Shown: piece by piece, positions 1 through 7,797 of the stretch
How the letters are laid out: each line of letters starts with the position of its first letter
Numbering within the stretch: position 1 is the first letter of the stretch
IMG/VR virus record: IMGVR_UViG_3300008120_001144
Span: 1-22,911 of that record
Length of the DNA: 22,911 bases
Origin: a virus
Strand: one strand, 5' to 3'
Position numbers and translations under genes: made by a program
Notes under the pieces: generated by a model
Told to the model about the DNA's origin: nothing
What the model saw: the letters and a program-made list of their open reading frames with translations, nothing else
Database searches by the model: none

Positions 1-1
1 T

Positions 2-2053
2 TCAGCATTTAGTTCATCTATTGCCGCTATACCAAATGCATTAAGTAGTTCAGTTGCTGTAACAAATGCTTCGCAAGATAGTAGATTAAATTCTATTGAA
101 GGGGTAAGTGGAAGCTATGCAACAACCGGAAGTAATATATTTCAGGGTAATCAAGTAATTACCGGTTCATTATATATTTCACAAGATTTAGTTGTTGCAG
201 GTTCATCTTCAATTCAAAATATTAGTTCATCTGAATTAAATGTTGGGACAAATATTGTAAAAGTAAATGCATTGAATCCATCTATTCGTTTTGGTGGATT
301 ATCAGTAATTGATAGTGGGTCATCACCACAAGTTTCTGGTTCATTATTATTTGATTCGATAAATGACCAATGGATATATGTTCATCAGGCAGTAGCTGGG
401 GCATCAATTACTTCTTCAGTATTGTTAATGGGGCCTCAATCATACGATTCTTTAGGTTCAGAATTATATCCTACCACAAATAGATTAGTAAAATCGGTAA
501 ACGCTGAACATTTAGGAGATAGTAATATTAGTGATACCGGAACAAAAGTTTCTATAAATTCAAATACTGAGATAACAGGATCAATAGTTTCAACTGTAAC
601 ACCATTAGTATCAGGTTCTTCTCAAATCAATGGTACTCAAATCACAAACAATACGATTACAATAGCAGGAAATTCAACTGCATTAGGTGGAAGTATAACC
701 GCGGCTACTATATTAAGTGGAACAGGTGTATTCTCTGGTTCAGCACAAATAACAACTTTACCATCGGTAGATACTGATGATTTGGTTGAAGGTGTAACAA
801 ACAAATACTATACTGATACAAGAGTAAAAACTAAATTGAATGCTGATAATGTGTTATCAGGTTCTTCACAAGTTTTCTCTGGAATTAGTGGTGACGTTTT
901 AATTGCATCAAATGGTGTTGCGACAATTCAAGCGAATTCAGTAGCATTGGGTAGTGATACAACCGGTGATTATGTAGCAAGTTTGGTAGCGGGAACAAAT
1001 ATAACTCTTTCAAACAATAGTGGTGAGGGAGCAACTCCTACAATTGGATTAACTAATAACTCAATCACAATCGCGGGGCAATCAACATCATTGGGTGGAA
1101 CGATTACTGCGGCAACAATTGGTAATGCGATTGGGGCATTTAGTGGTTCATCACAAGTGGCTCATAACTCAACAACGGGATATGAAGCGAATAGACACAT
1201 TGACCATAGTGCGGTTTCTATTAGTGCAGGAACAGGTTTGACAGGAGGGGGTGATATAACTACAACAAGAACTCTTTCAATCGATTCAACTGTTGCTACT
1301 TTGACTGGGGCACAAGTTCTTACTAATAAAACAATTAGTGGAGCATCGAATACACTTTCAAATATAGGTAATGGTTCTCTTACTAACTCTTCGGTGACTG
1401 TAACCGCAGGAACGGGATTAAGTGGTGGAGGAGCCGTATCATTAGGAAGTTCAGTAACTTTATCAAATGCGGGTGTAACCTCTAATGTTGCCGGAACAGG
1501 TATTTCAGTAAGTGGTGCAACCGGAGCAGTAACAATTACAAATACCGGTGTTACTTCAGCAGTAGCTGGGACGGGAGTTGGTGTAAGCGCAGGAACCGGT
1601 GCCGTAACAATTTCAATTGGACAAGCAGTAGGAACTTCATCAAACGTTCAGTTTAACTCATTAGGAGTTGGGATGGCCGCATCTGCTACCGCTGGTAGAA
1701 TTGATGCAACAAACGATGTTGTGGCTTATTCATCTTCAGATAAGAGATTTAAAGATAACATAAAACCTATTGAAAATCCATTAGAAAAAATTAATAGAAT
1801 TAGTGGTAACACATTTGATTGGAAAGAGGAAAATAAAATAGAACATGGTTATGAAGGAAATGATGTAGGTGTTATCGCACAGGAAATTGAAGCAGTATTA
1901 CCACAATTAGTTCAAACAAGAGAAAGTGGATATAAGGCAGTTAAATATGATAAGTTAGTCGCTTTATTGATTGAAGGTATAAAAGAACAGCAAATTCAAA
2001 TCAACGATATGAAAGTTGAAATTGAAAATTTGAAGAAACAAAAAGGTTTATAA
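2..2053 (+). CDS. Tail fibre protein with C-terminal S74 self-cleaving chaperone, 5' partial
   Basis: The frame is open from base 2 with no stop, so the gene starts left of the window. The first start-like codon, a TTG at 272, lies inside continuous coding sequence and is not a real start. The visible part is long, Ser/Thr/Gly/Ala/Asn-rich beta-type sequence with fibre phrases such as YYTDTRV, LTNKTISG and repeated AGTG blocks. The last ~105 residues match the intramolecular chaperone/peptidase S74 family: SSSDKRFKDNI (cleavage Ser and catalytic Lys), then GVIAQEIEAVLPQLV, YKAVKYDKLVALLIEGIKEQQ and a terminal coiled coil. In this family the chaperone trimerises and folds the fibre, then cuts itself off at the Ser-Asp bond, here about base 1738/1739. 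The role is host binding at the tail. The glycosyltransferase gene follows after 3 bases. Fibre and S74 calls are firm; the receptor is unknown. Confidence 0.88.
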   Translation, partial: SAFSSSIAAIPNALSSSVAVTNASQDSRLNSIEGVSGSYATTGSNIFQGNQVITGSLYISQDLVVAGSSSIQNISSSELNVGTNIVKVNALNPSIRFGGLSVIDSGSSPQVSGSLLFDSINDQWIYVHQAVAGASITSSVLLMGPQSYDSLGSELYPTTNRLVKSVNAEHLGDSNISDTGTKVSINSNTEITGSIVSTVTPLVSGSSQINGTQITNNTITIAGNSTALGGSITAATILSGTGVFSGSAQITTLPSVDTDDLVEGVTNKYYTDTRVKTKLNADNVLSGSSQVFSGISGDVLIASNGVATIQANSVALGSDTTGDYVASLVAGTNITLSNNSGEGATPTIGLTNNSITIAGQSTSLGGTITAATIGNAIGAFSGSSQVAHNSTTGYEANRHIDHSAVSISAGTGLTGGGDITTTRTLSIDSTVATLTGAQVLTNKTISGASNTLSNIGNGSLTNSSVTVTAGTGLSGGGAVSLGSSVTLSNAGVTSNVAGTGISVSGATGAVTITNTGVTSAVAGTGVGVSAGTGAVTISIGQAVGTSSNVQFNSLGVGMAASATAGRIDATNDVVAYSSSDKRFKDNIKPIENPLEKINRISGNTFDWKEENKIEHGYEGNDVGVIAQEIEAVLPQLVQTRESGYKAVKYDKLVALLIEGIKEQQIQINDMKVEIENLKKQKGL
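1466..1612 (+). repeat. Two tandem 75-base coding repeats in the tail fibre
   Basis: Two consecutive units at 1466-1537 and 1541-1612, separated by one Thr codon, encode the related 24-residue blocks N(A/T)GVTS(N/A)VAGTG(I/V) followed by a VS...TGAVTI tail. The DNA has diverged mainly at third positions while the protein is kept, so these are selected beta-structural repeats of the shaft and not a recent duplication. Confidence 0.7.
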
Positions 2054-2056
2054 TAA

Positions 2057-3070
2057 ATGTTTGATGTATATTTTACCACAGGAATAGGTAAAATCAATAC
2101 CGGAGTAGATATTTGGGTAAATAATTGGTTGAGTGAAATAAGTAAAGACTTAGACACTCAACCGGTTTTACTTATTTATAGAAACAAACCAATTGATTTT
2201 AATTTTGAAATACCGATAGAACATTATTGGTATAACGATGAAAGTGGGAATCATAAAGATATATTTGAAGAAAAATTTAGAGAATGTAGAAGATTAAATA
2301 TTCTACATGCTCATTATACACCATTAGAATTAATAGAAGAAAATTTAGATAAATTATGGAGTTATGTAATTCATAATGATTTATCTAAAGTTTATGTTCA
2401 AAGTGGATTATCGGATTTACAATTTGGTTGGATACCACATTATTCGAAGGAATGGGAAAATAAAATTTTAGTTGGTGCTAAAAATAAAATGTGGGTAGGA
2501 TTGTATGAATTGCATGAAGATGTGTTTAAAGGATATGTTTCGATACCATCTTATTACCAATTTATCCAAAATAAAGAGTTATCAAATTCAAATAAAATAG
2601 GATTTACTTCAAGATGTGAAGTAAGAAAAAATCCACATTATTTAGATGGATTAGAAGGTTTTATGTTTACGAATATAAGACCTTTTCAAAAAACTTGGAA
2701 AAAGGAATACGATTTAGATTTTTCGAAGTTAAAAAAGATTCAATTTGAGAGCGAATATAGTGATAGGTATTATGAAATGGATTGGGGAATTTCACACTCT
2801 GCTTTTAATGCTGAACCATTTGGGTATTCTATATTTCAGAATGTGGATTGGGGAAAGTTACCTATTTTAAGTGAGGATTGGTGTGTTGATATAAATTATA
2901 AATTCAGAGCTGATAGTAAAAGAGAATTTGTAAATATTTATAAGAGTATCATACAATTATCTTATGAGGAAAAAGTTGAAGAGTTCAATTCTTTAAAATC
3001 GCAACTCATAAATAAGTTTAGTGATAGCACAAATTGGAAAACAAAATTATTAAATATATACAATGCCTAG
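2057..3070 (+). CDS. GT-B glycosyltransferase-like protein
   Basis: This 337-residue protein resembles GT4/GT1-type glycosyltransferases. The N-terminal half contains a HAHY segment (residues 84-87) and a VIHND segment near 104-108, both typical of the acceptor-side domain. The second half has GFTSRCEVRKNPHYL (182-196), like the start of the donor-binding domain. EPFGYSIFQNVDWGKLPIL (253-271) corresponds to the E-P-F-G sugar-nucleotide motif. No signal peptide or membrane segment is seen, so it should act in the host cytoplasm. It lies 3 bases after the tail fibre and overlaps the next virion gene by 8 bases, so the likely target is a virion protein such as the fibre or the Hint-domain protein. 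Modification of host glycan or DNA is also possible. The fold is fairly sure; the substrate is a guess. Confidence 0.7.
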   Translation: MFDVYFTTGIGKINTGVDIWVNNWLSEISKDLDTQPVLLIYRNKPIDFNFEIPIEHYWYNDESGNHKDIFEEKFRECRRLNILHAHYTPLELIEENLDKLWSYVIHNDLSKVYVQSGLSDLQFGWIPHYSKEWENKILVGAKNKMWVGLYELHEDVFKGYVSIPSYYQFIQNKELSNSNKIGFTSRCEVRKNPHYLDGLEGFMFTNIRPFQKTWKKEYDLDFSKLKKIQFESEYSDRYYEMDWGISHSAFNAEPFGYSIFQNVDWGKLPILSEDWCVDINYKFRADSKREFVNIYKSIIQLSYEEKVEEFNSLKSQLINKFSDSTNWKTKLLNIYNA

Positions 3071-4349
3071 AGTAAATGGAAATACCCTTTCATTAGGAAA
3101 TCTTAAAGTGGCAACAGCAGCGGCTGCAAGTTCACTATCTTCTGCAGCAGGAACTACATCAGGACCAATAGCAATGTCACAATTCGGTATTGATTCGGTT
3201 GATTCAATAAGTGGATTTACATACGTTAAAGAATCTACCGGTGAAACTTTTACATTAGGATTTACTGATGCAGGTAGTCGTTTTTTAAGCCGTATAGGTA
3301 GTGTAACTAATAACTTTACTTGGTCTTTATCAGTAGGTGCAGAATTTTCAATTCAAGCAAATCCTCCATATAATCCAACCGTAACCGCGAATGGAATAGG
3401 AAACTCGTCTACTTTGGCGGCACCTACTGCGAGAACACTTTCGGTAAGATTTAGGGATACATTTAATGACCACGCAACAGGATATGATACCGTAAAAGAT
3501 AAGACTGTTTATAATGTAGATGATTATGCGGGTGCGAGTGGATTGTGTTTACATTTAGATGAAGATGTTTTAATGGCAGATGGAACGACAAAGAAAGCGG
3601 GTGATTTAGTAGAGGGTGATATAGTTCGTTCTTACTACCCACCGCATGTTGATACCCTTACCGATTTTAACTTTTATGATTGGACTTATTATACCGCAGG
3701 TGGAATAATGGTCGATTCATATGTTAAAGATGTGGCATATACATTTGTGGATAGATGGAACATTGTAACAACAGATAGCGGTTCGGTGAAAGGAAATGGT
3801 GAACACCCTATGATGGTTTTTGATATAAACGAAGAAGTTTACAAATTTAAACCATTAGGATTAATTCAAGAAAACGATAGATTTATTAAAGTAAATTTAG
3901 ATGGTAGTATTGAAGAGGTAAATGTGGTATCAAATACCGTTCAAAACACTACAATAGAGGTTGTTTCAATAGACGTTGAAGAAGTGGATACTTACATAGT
4001 AAATGGATTCGTAACCCATAATAAGGGAGCAAACTCATTTGCGGGGTATTCTATTTCAACCACACCAACCGTATCAGTATCAACCGTAACTATTGGGGGT
4101 GAAACTTATAGAAGATTAACTCTTTCCCCAAATAATGCAGTAACTTCACCTGGTTCAACTGCAATTACCGCGAACTATTCTTATGAAATACAAATTGCAT
4201 CAGATAGTGGATTTGGAAGTGTCTTAGCTAACGTATCTTCATATAGTTCTAATACATACGATTACAAAAGTGGAACTGCAATCTATGCTAGGGCTAAGTT
4301 AAACTTCGCTGGATTACAAACGGCATTCGGTTCAGCAGGAAACGGATAA
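3063..4349 (+). CDS. Virion-associated protein with an internal Hint (intein-like) domain
   Basis: This 428-residue protein starts at an ATG overlapping the previous stop by 8 bases. Residues 1-160 are low-complexity virion-type sequence (AAAASSLSSAAG, SGPIAMSQFGI, Thr/Ser-rich beta strands). Residues 162-320 form a Hint domain: Cys162 opens it in the context CLHLDEDVLMADGTTKKAGDL, the block B region is GNGEHPMM with His248, and it ends TYIVNGFVTHN (His319, Asn320). The flank resumes with KGANSF and fibre-like sequence (residues 321-428). There is no homing endonuclease insert. Residue +1 is Lys, not Cys/Ser/Thr, so canonical protein splicing is not expected; bacterial intein-like (BIL) domains of this type self-cleave or form esters. 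The location next to fibre genes suggests a tail-tip or decoration protein processed after synthesis. Confidence 0.8.
   Translation: MPRVNGNTLSLGNLKVATAAAASSLSSAAGTTSGPIAMSQFGIDSVDSISGFTYVKESTGETFTLGFTDAGSRFLSRIGSVTNNFTWSLSVGAEFSIQANPPYNPTVTANGIGNSSTLAAPTARTLSVRFRDTFNDHATGYDTVKDKTVYNVDDYAGASGLCLHLDEDVLMADGTTKKAGDLVEGDIVRSYYPPHVDTLTDFNFYDWTYYTAGGIMVDSYVKDVAYTFVDRWNIVTTDSGSVKGNGEHPMMVFDINEEVYKFKPLGLIQENDRFIKVNLDGSIEEVNVVSNTVQNTTIEVVSIDVEEVDTYIVNGFVTHNKGANSFAGYSISTTPTVSVSTVTIGGETYRRLTLSPNNAVTSPGSTAITANYSYEIQIASDSGFGSVLANVSSYSSNTYDYKSGTAIYARAKLNFAGLQTAFGSAGNG
3546..4022 (+). other. Hint/BIL-type mini-intein-like domain coding segment
   Basis: Codons for Cys162 to Asn320 (159 residues). The N-terminal Cys, a block-B His and the terminal His-Asn pair are present; the block-B Thr is replaced (NGEH instead of TxxH), and the residue after Asn is Lys. 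The size fits a minimal Hint domain without endonuclease. Confidence 0.75.
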
Positions 4350-4378
4350 AAATAATCAGAAATATTTTCCGAAAATAG

Positions 4379-4418
4379 GTATAAATATGTGGTTAGTGAA
4401 AAAACCTAATATTTATAC
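4379..4418 (+). promoter_or_regulatory. Inverted repeat built from TATAAATA / TATTTATA in the intergenic gap
   Basis: GTATAAATAT (4379-4388) and ATATTTATAC (4409-4418) are perfect 10-base inverted copies separated by 20 bases, inside the 101-base gap between two genes. The left arm holds TATAAATA, identical to the T4 late-promoter core. The right arm begins the AATATTTATA motif also seen before the sheath and tube genes. There is no T-run after the right arm, so a terminator is unlikely; a late promoter or a dimeric protein site fits better. Confidence 0.45.
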
Positions 4419-4450
4419 ATATACATTTTATTATATAAACACGCACAAAA

Positions 4451-4705
4451 ATGGAAGTTAAAAAGTTATCGCAAGAAGAGTTACAAGAAATCAATCAAAT
4501 CAGAAGTGAATACACTACTTTGTATGCTAACATCGGTTTGATTCAGGTAAAAATCAACGAATTGGAAGGGGAGAGTTTAGCCTATTACCAGAGTTTAGAA
4601 TCTTTGAAATTGAAAGAAACCGAAGTATTTGAAAAACTTAAATCAATTTATGGTAATGGAACAATAGATTTGGAAACCGGAGAATTTAGACCAACAGACG
4701 AATAA
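4451..4705 (+). CDS. Small coiled-coil protein upstream of the tail sheath
   Basis: An 84-residue, highly charged protein with no Cys, signal or membrane segment. Residues 5-68 are largely helical with heptad-like spacing (LSQEELQEINQIRSEYTTLYANIG, then INELEGESLAYYQSLESLKLKETEVFEKL). It ends in YGNGTIDLETGEFRPTDE, a short beta-type tail. Small proteins with this helical body and a GTID.ETGEF ending are familiar beside tail genes of T4-like phages, but I know of no assigned function. It stands alone between two AATATTTATA-type sites, so it may have its own late transcript start. A scaffold or chaperone role for the tail is only a guess. Confidence 0.7.
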   Translation: MEVKKLSQEELQEINQIRSEYTTLYANIGLIQVKINELEGESLAYYQSLESLKLKETEVFEKLKSIYGNGTIDLETGEFRPTDE

Positions 4706-4727
4706 ATGTTGTTTCGTTGTGGATTTT

Positions 4728-4747
4728 AATATTTATTATAAGATTAA
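4728..4747 (+). promoter_or_regulatory. AATATTTATA-type motif, candidate phage late promoter for the sheath gene
   Basis: AATATTTATTATAAGATTAA lies 25 bases before the sheath ATG. It closely matches the site before the tube gene (AATATTTATATAAAAGATTAA differs by an insertion and one base) and resembles sites at 4408 and 9842. Repetition in front of structural genes is the evidence; promoter activity is inferred. Confidence 0.45.
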
Positions 4748-4772
4748 CTCAAGAAATTAAATTAGAATTAAT

Positions 4773-7085
4773 ATGGCAGAAAAAATTGTATCACCTGGTG
4801 TTTTTACGAGAGAAAACGACCTTTCTTTCTTACCACAGGGTATATCACAAATAGGTGCGGCGATAGTTGGGCCGACAGAAAAAGGGCCAGCATTCCAACC
4901 AACCCTAATCCAAACACAAGCAGAATATGAGGCTATTTTTGGAACTCCTAAAGATTATTATACCGGATATGCGGTTCAAAACTATCTTAGAGATGCAGGT
5001 GCTGTAACCGTAGTAAGAGTAGCGGGAGTAAGTGGTTATTCATTAACTACTGCTTATGAAGTAATTGCCTCTTCTGGTTCAACATCGGCATCGATAGCTA
5101 TTTTGGCACCAGCTACAAGTTCAAATGATGTAGCACCTTTATTAGAAGGTGGTGTTAATGGAGCTTTTAGAGTATCGGGATCAGGATTGACCGCAGTGAG
5201 TGCTAGTGTTATTAAAGCAGATTCAAATACAATTGATGATATATTCGGTGAAACTCCATTTTTCGGAAAGAAACTATATGCATATAATTTCTTCGATATA
5301 AGAGAAGCTGGTTCTGCACTAAGTGCTAGTTTTGGAGCGGCATCACTTTCACAAATTACTTTAAGTTTCGCATCAGCATCCACACAAGATTTTAGTGGAA
5401 CTGCTGATTTACCTGCATATAGTGGAGCAAATACACCTTGGATTTTATCTCAAACATATAATGGTAATAGATACAATTTATTTAAAGTACATACATTAGC
5501 AGATGGCGAAGGTGAGAATACAAGATTTAAAATTCAAATCAGTAATATAAAATCATCTAATGGAACTGATTTTGGAACTTTCTCTTTATTGATTAGAGCT
5601 TATGCTGATACTGATAAGAGAAAGAGTGTATTAGAACAATACAATAATCTAAATTTAGATCCTACCTCTCCAAACTTTATAGCTAGAAGAATCGGTGATA
5701 GAACTATTACAATCGATGCTAATGGAAAGATTACTGAAAATGGTAATTATTCAAATAGAAGTAAATACATAAGAGTGCAGGCAGCGGATGAAGGAACTTA
5801 TCCTTTAACCGCGATTCCATTTGGACATGCTGGATACGATGTTCCATTTAATGTGGCAACTCCTTCTAGATTCCCAATTGTAACTTACACTTCCGCATCA
5901 TTAAACTCAACTGTATTCTCTAGTGGTATTGATTACGCAATTACAAATAATAAAAACTATTTCAAACCTCTTCCTGCAAATACAACAACGGGTTCAAATA
6001 AAGTGTTTGCATTAGATGGTAGTGGTTCTAATTCAGTTTCAAATGAATATAATATTAATGTAACATCAGGTTCTTCGGAAACAAATAATTCAATTCACAT
6101 CGCAGAAAGAAACTTTGTTGTGGCTTTGCAGGGAGGATTTAATGGACAAAACCCTACTGTAACAATTAAAAAGGGAGCAGATATAAATGGGACTAATACA
6201 CAAGGATTTGATTGCTCCACCTCAACAGCAGCAGGCTCAGTATCATATGCAAAAGCATTAAACGCCATTTCAAATCAGGATGAATTTGATATAAACTTAT
6301 TAATTACACCTGGTATCATAAGACAGTGGCATCCTTATGTAACAACTAAAGCAATTGATGTTTGTGAAACGAGAGAAGATGTATTCTATATTGCTGATTT
6401 CGCTGGAGCAGATGCGACAATTGCTGAAGTAGTTGAGCAGGCAGCAGGAGAAGATACTAACTATGCCGGAACTTACTACCCTTGGATTAAAACAATTGAT
6501 GTAAATACAAATAAATTAGTAGCAGTACCACCTTCAGTATTAATGGCAGGAACATTTGCACAAAATGATAGATTGGGTGCAGAATGGTTCGCACCAGCAG
6601 GTTTGAATAGAGGTGGAATTAGTGGAGCTGTGCAAGTAGTAAATAGATTAACGCAATCTGAAAGAGATACATTATACGAAAGTAAAGTAAACCCAATTGC
6701 AACATTTCCTGGACAAGGTATTAGTGCATTCGGACAGAAAACTTTACAAGATAAAGCATCTGCATTAGATAGAATTAATGTAAGAAGATTGTTAATTAAC
6801 TTAAAGAAGTTTGTAGCATCAACATCAAGATTCTTAGTATTCGAACAAAATACTGCACAAACTAGAAGTAAATTCTTAAACACTGTAAACCCTTATTTAG
6901 AGAGTGTTCAACAAAGACAAGGTTTATACGCGTTCAGAGTGGTTATGGATGAAACAAATAATACACCAGATGTAATAGATAGAAACATTTTAGCTGGAGC
7001 TATCTTCTTACAACCTGCAAAGACTGCGGAATTCATTACAATTGATTTCAACATTCTACCGACAGGAGCAACATTTAATGTATAA
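4773..7085 (+). CDS. Contractile tail sheath protein (T4 gp18-like)
   Basis: This 770-residue protein opens with a classic sheath N-terminus (VSPGVFTRENDLSFLP, GAAIVGPTEKGPAFQPTLI, YEAIFGTP...YAVQNYLRDAGAVTVVRVAG, residues 6-90). A variable Ser/Thr/Ala-rich central region follows. The conserved C-terminal part runs from about residue 510: LLITPGIIRQWHP, YYPWIKTID, VPPSVLMAGTFAQNDRLGAEWFAPAGLNRGGI, a block with ALDRINVRRLLINLKKFV, and the final EFITIDFNILPTGATFNV. T4 gp18 is somewhat shorter (about 660), so the middle domains, which face outwards, are enlarged here. It forms the contractile outer tube of the tail and is followed, as usual, by the tube gene. It has its own upstream AATATTTATT-type motif. 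Confidence 0.96.
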   Translation: MAEKIVSPGVFTRENDLSFLPQGISQIGAAIVGPTEKGPAFQPTLIQTQAEYEAIFGTPKDYYTGYAVQNYLRDAGAVTVVRVAGVSGYSLTTAYEVIASSGSTSASIAILAPATSSNDVAPLLEGGVNGAFRVSGSGLTAVSASVIKADSNTIDDIFGETPFFGKKLYAYNFFDIREAGSALSASFGAASLSQITLSFASASTQDFSGTADLPAYSGANTPWILSQTYNGNRYNLFKVHTLADGEGENTRFKIQISNIKSSNGTDFGTFSLLIRAYADTDKRKSVLEQYNNLNLDPTSPNFIARRIGDRTITIDANGKITENGNYSNRSKYIRVQAADEGTYPLTAIPFGHAGYDVPFNVATPSRFPIVTYTSASLNSTVFSSGIDYAITNNKNYFKPLPANTTTGSNKVFALDGSGSNSVSNEYNINVTSGSSETNNSIHIAERNFVVALQGGFNGQNPTVTIKKGADINGTNTQGFDCSTSTAAGSVSYAKALNAISNQDEFDINLLITPGIIRQWHPYVTTKAIDVCETREDVFYIADFAGADATIAEVVEQAAGEDTNYAGTYYPWIKTIDVNTNKLVAVPPSVLMAGTFAQNDRLGAEWFAPAGLNRGGISGAVQVVNRLTQSERDTLYESKVNPIATFPGQGISAFGQKTLQDKASALDRINVRRLLINLKKFVASTSRFLVFEQNTAQTRSKFLNTVNPYLESVQQRQGLYAFRVVMDETNNTPDVIDRNILAGAIFLQPAKTAEFITIDFNILPTGATFNV

Positions 7086-7098
7086 TTTGAATAAAAGT

Positions 7099-7119
7099 AA
7101 TATTTATATAAAAGATTAA
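7099..7119 (+). promoter_or_regulatory. AATATTTATA-type motif, candidate phage late promoter for the tail tube gene
   Basis: AATATTTATA followed by TAAAAGATTAA lies 6 bases before the tube ATG and shares the AAGATTAA end with the site before the sheath. The short distance to the ATG would give a very short leader if it is a promoter; a translation-enhancing leader element is the alternative. Confidence 0.4.
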
Positions 7120-7125
7120 TATAAC

Positions 7126-7617
7126 ATGGCAGAAGTATTAGAATTTAACGAGATGTTCTATACGAACTTCGAACCAAAGATGAAGAATCGTTTCATCTTC
7201 GAAGTTGACGGTATCCCTTCATATTTAGTAAAGGCTGGTAACAGACCTACAATTCAATTTGAAAAGGTAACATTAGACCACATCAACATCAAAAGACAGT
7301 TAAAAGGTAAAGGTGAGTGGCAAGATTTAGAAATCACTCTTTATGACCCAATTGTTCCATCAGGAGCACAGGCGGTAATGGAGTGGGTAAGAACTTCTCA
7401 CGAATCTTTGACAGGTAGAGATGGATATGCTGAATTTTACAAAAAAGATGTAGATTTCTATATGTTAGGGCCAGTAGGTGATAAGATTGAACAATGGAAA
7501 TTAAAAGGAGCATTTATATCGCAAGCTAACTTTGGTGAATTAGATTGGGCGAATGCAACTGACCCGGCAATGATTACCGTAACTTTAACTTACGATTACG
7601 CAATATTGGAATTCTAA
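7126..7617 (+). CDS. Tail tube protein (T4 gp19-like)
   Basis: A 163-residue protein of the T4-like tail tube family; length and gene position directly after the sheath agree. Motifs are KMKNRFIFEVDGIPSYLVKAGNRPTIQFE (residues 18-46), the LKGKGEWQDLEITLYDPI strand-turn (about 59-76), WKLKGAFISQANFGELDWANATDPAMITVTLTYDYAILEF (about 125-163). It forms hexameric rings that stack into the inner tail tube through which DNA passes. The gene ends 20 bases before a strong terminator, closing the sheath-tube unit. Confidence 0.93.
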   Translation: MAEVLEFNEMFYTNFEPKMKNRFIFEVDGIPSYLVKAGNRPTIQFEKVTLDHINIKRQLKGKGEWQDLEITLYDPIVPSGAQAVMEWVRTSHESLTGRDGYAEFYKKDVDFYMLGPVGDKIEQWKLKGAFISQANFGELDWANATDPAMITVTLTYDYAILEF

Positions 7618-7637
7618 TTACTCTCAATATACATTTC

Positions 7638-7669
7638 AAAAGGGATACTCAAAAAGTATCCCTTTTTTT
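7638..7669 (+). terminator. Intrinsic terminator after the tail tube gene
   Basis: A 12-base-pair stem (AAAAGGGATACT at 7638-7649 with its complement at 7655-7666), a 5-base loop and a T7 run at 7663-7669. It separates the structural transcript from the small-gene islet. Confidence 0.88.
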
Positions 7670-7716
7670 GTCATAACTGATTGATTTTCAATAAAAAATT
7701 TTTAAAAATATTTTAC

Positions 7717-7760
7717 AAAATGCTTGGAAAATCCAAATATATTTATTATATTTACTATGT
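7717..7760 (+). promoter_or_regulatory. Bacteroidetes-type promoter, copy 1
   Basis: TTGG at 7724-7727, a 19-base spacer, and TATATTTA at 7747-7754 fit the -33/-7 layout of Bacteroidetes primary-sigma promoters (TTTG, about 19, TAnnTTTG). A 29-base block (7717-7745) is repeated exactly at 8090-8118. The -33 element is inside a small palindrome, TTGGA-AAA-TCCAA (7724-7736), a possible operator. The transcript start would fall near 7760, leaving a leader of about 38 bases before the ATG at 7798. Confidence 0.7.
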
Positions 7761-7797
7761 AATAAGAGATGAGAGATAACCCTAACCCCCTAAAAAT

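Noticed and set aside
272-274. TTG as start of the tail fibre
   Set aside because: The frame is open to the left edge and codes for the same fibre-type sequence (SLYISQDLVVAGSSSIQNISSSELNVG).
3546-4025. Classical self-splicing intein
   Set aside because: The +1 residue is Lys, not Cys/Ser/Thr, and there is no endonuclease; Hint/BIL-type cleavage is more likely.
4363-4377. TATTTTCCGAAAATA as a terminator
   Set aside because: Perfect palindrome but with a one-base centre, so it cannot form a stable hairpin, and there is no T-run.
6476-6883. 135-codon minus-strand open frame inside the sheath gene
   Set aside because: Shadow of a highly conserved sheath C-terminal region; no promoter, leader or family resemblance.
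7618-7797. tRNA or small RNA gene in the largest intergenic gap
   Set aside because: No cloverleaf, no CCA-type end; the gap is explained by a terminator and a promoter.
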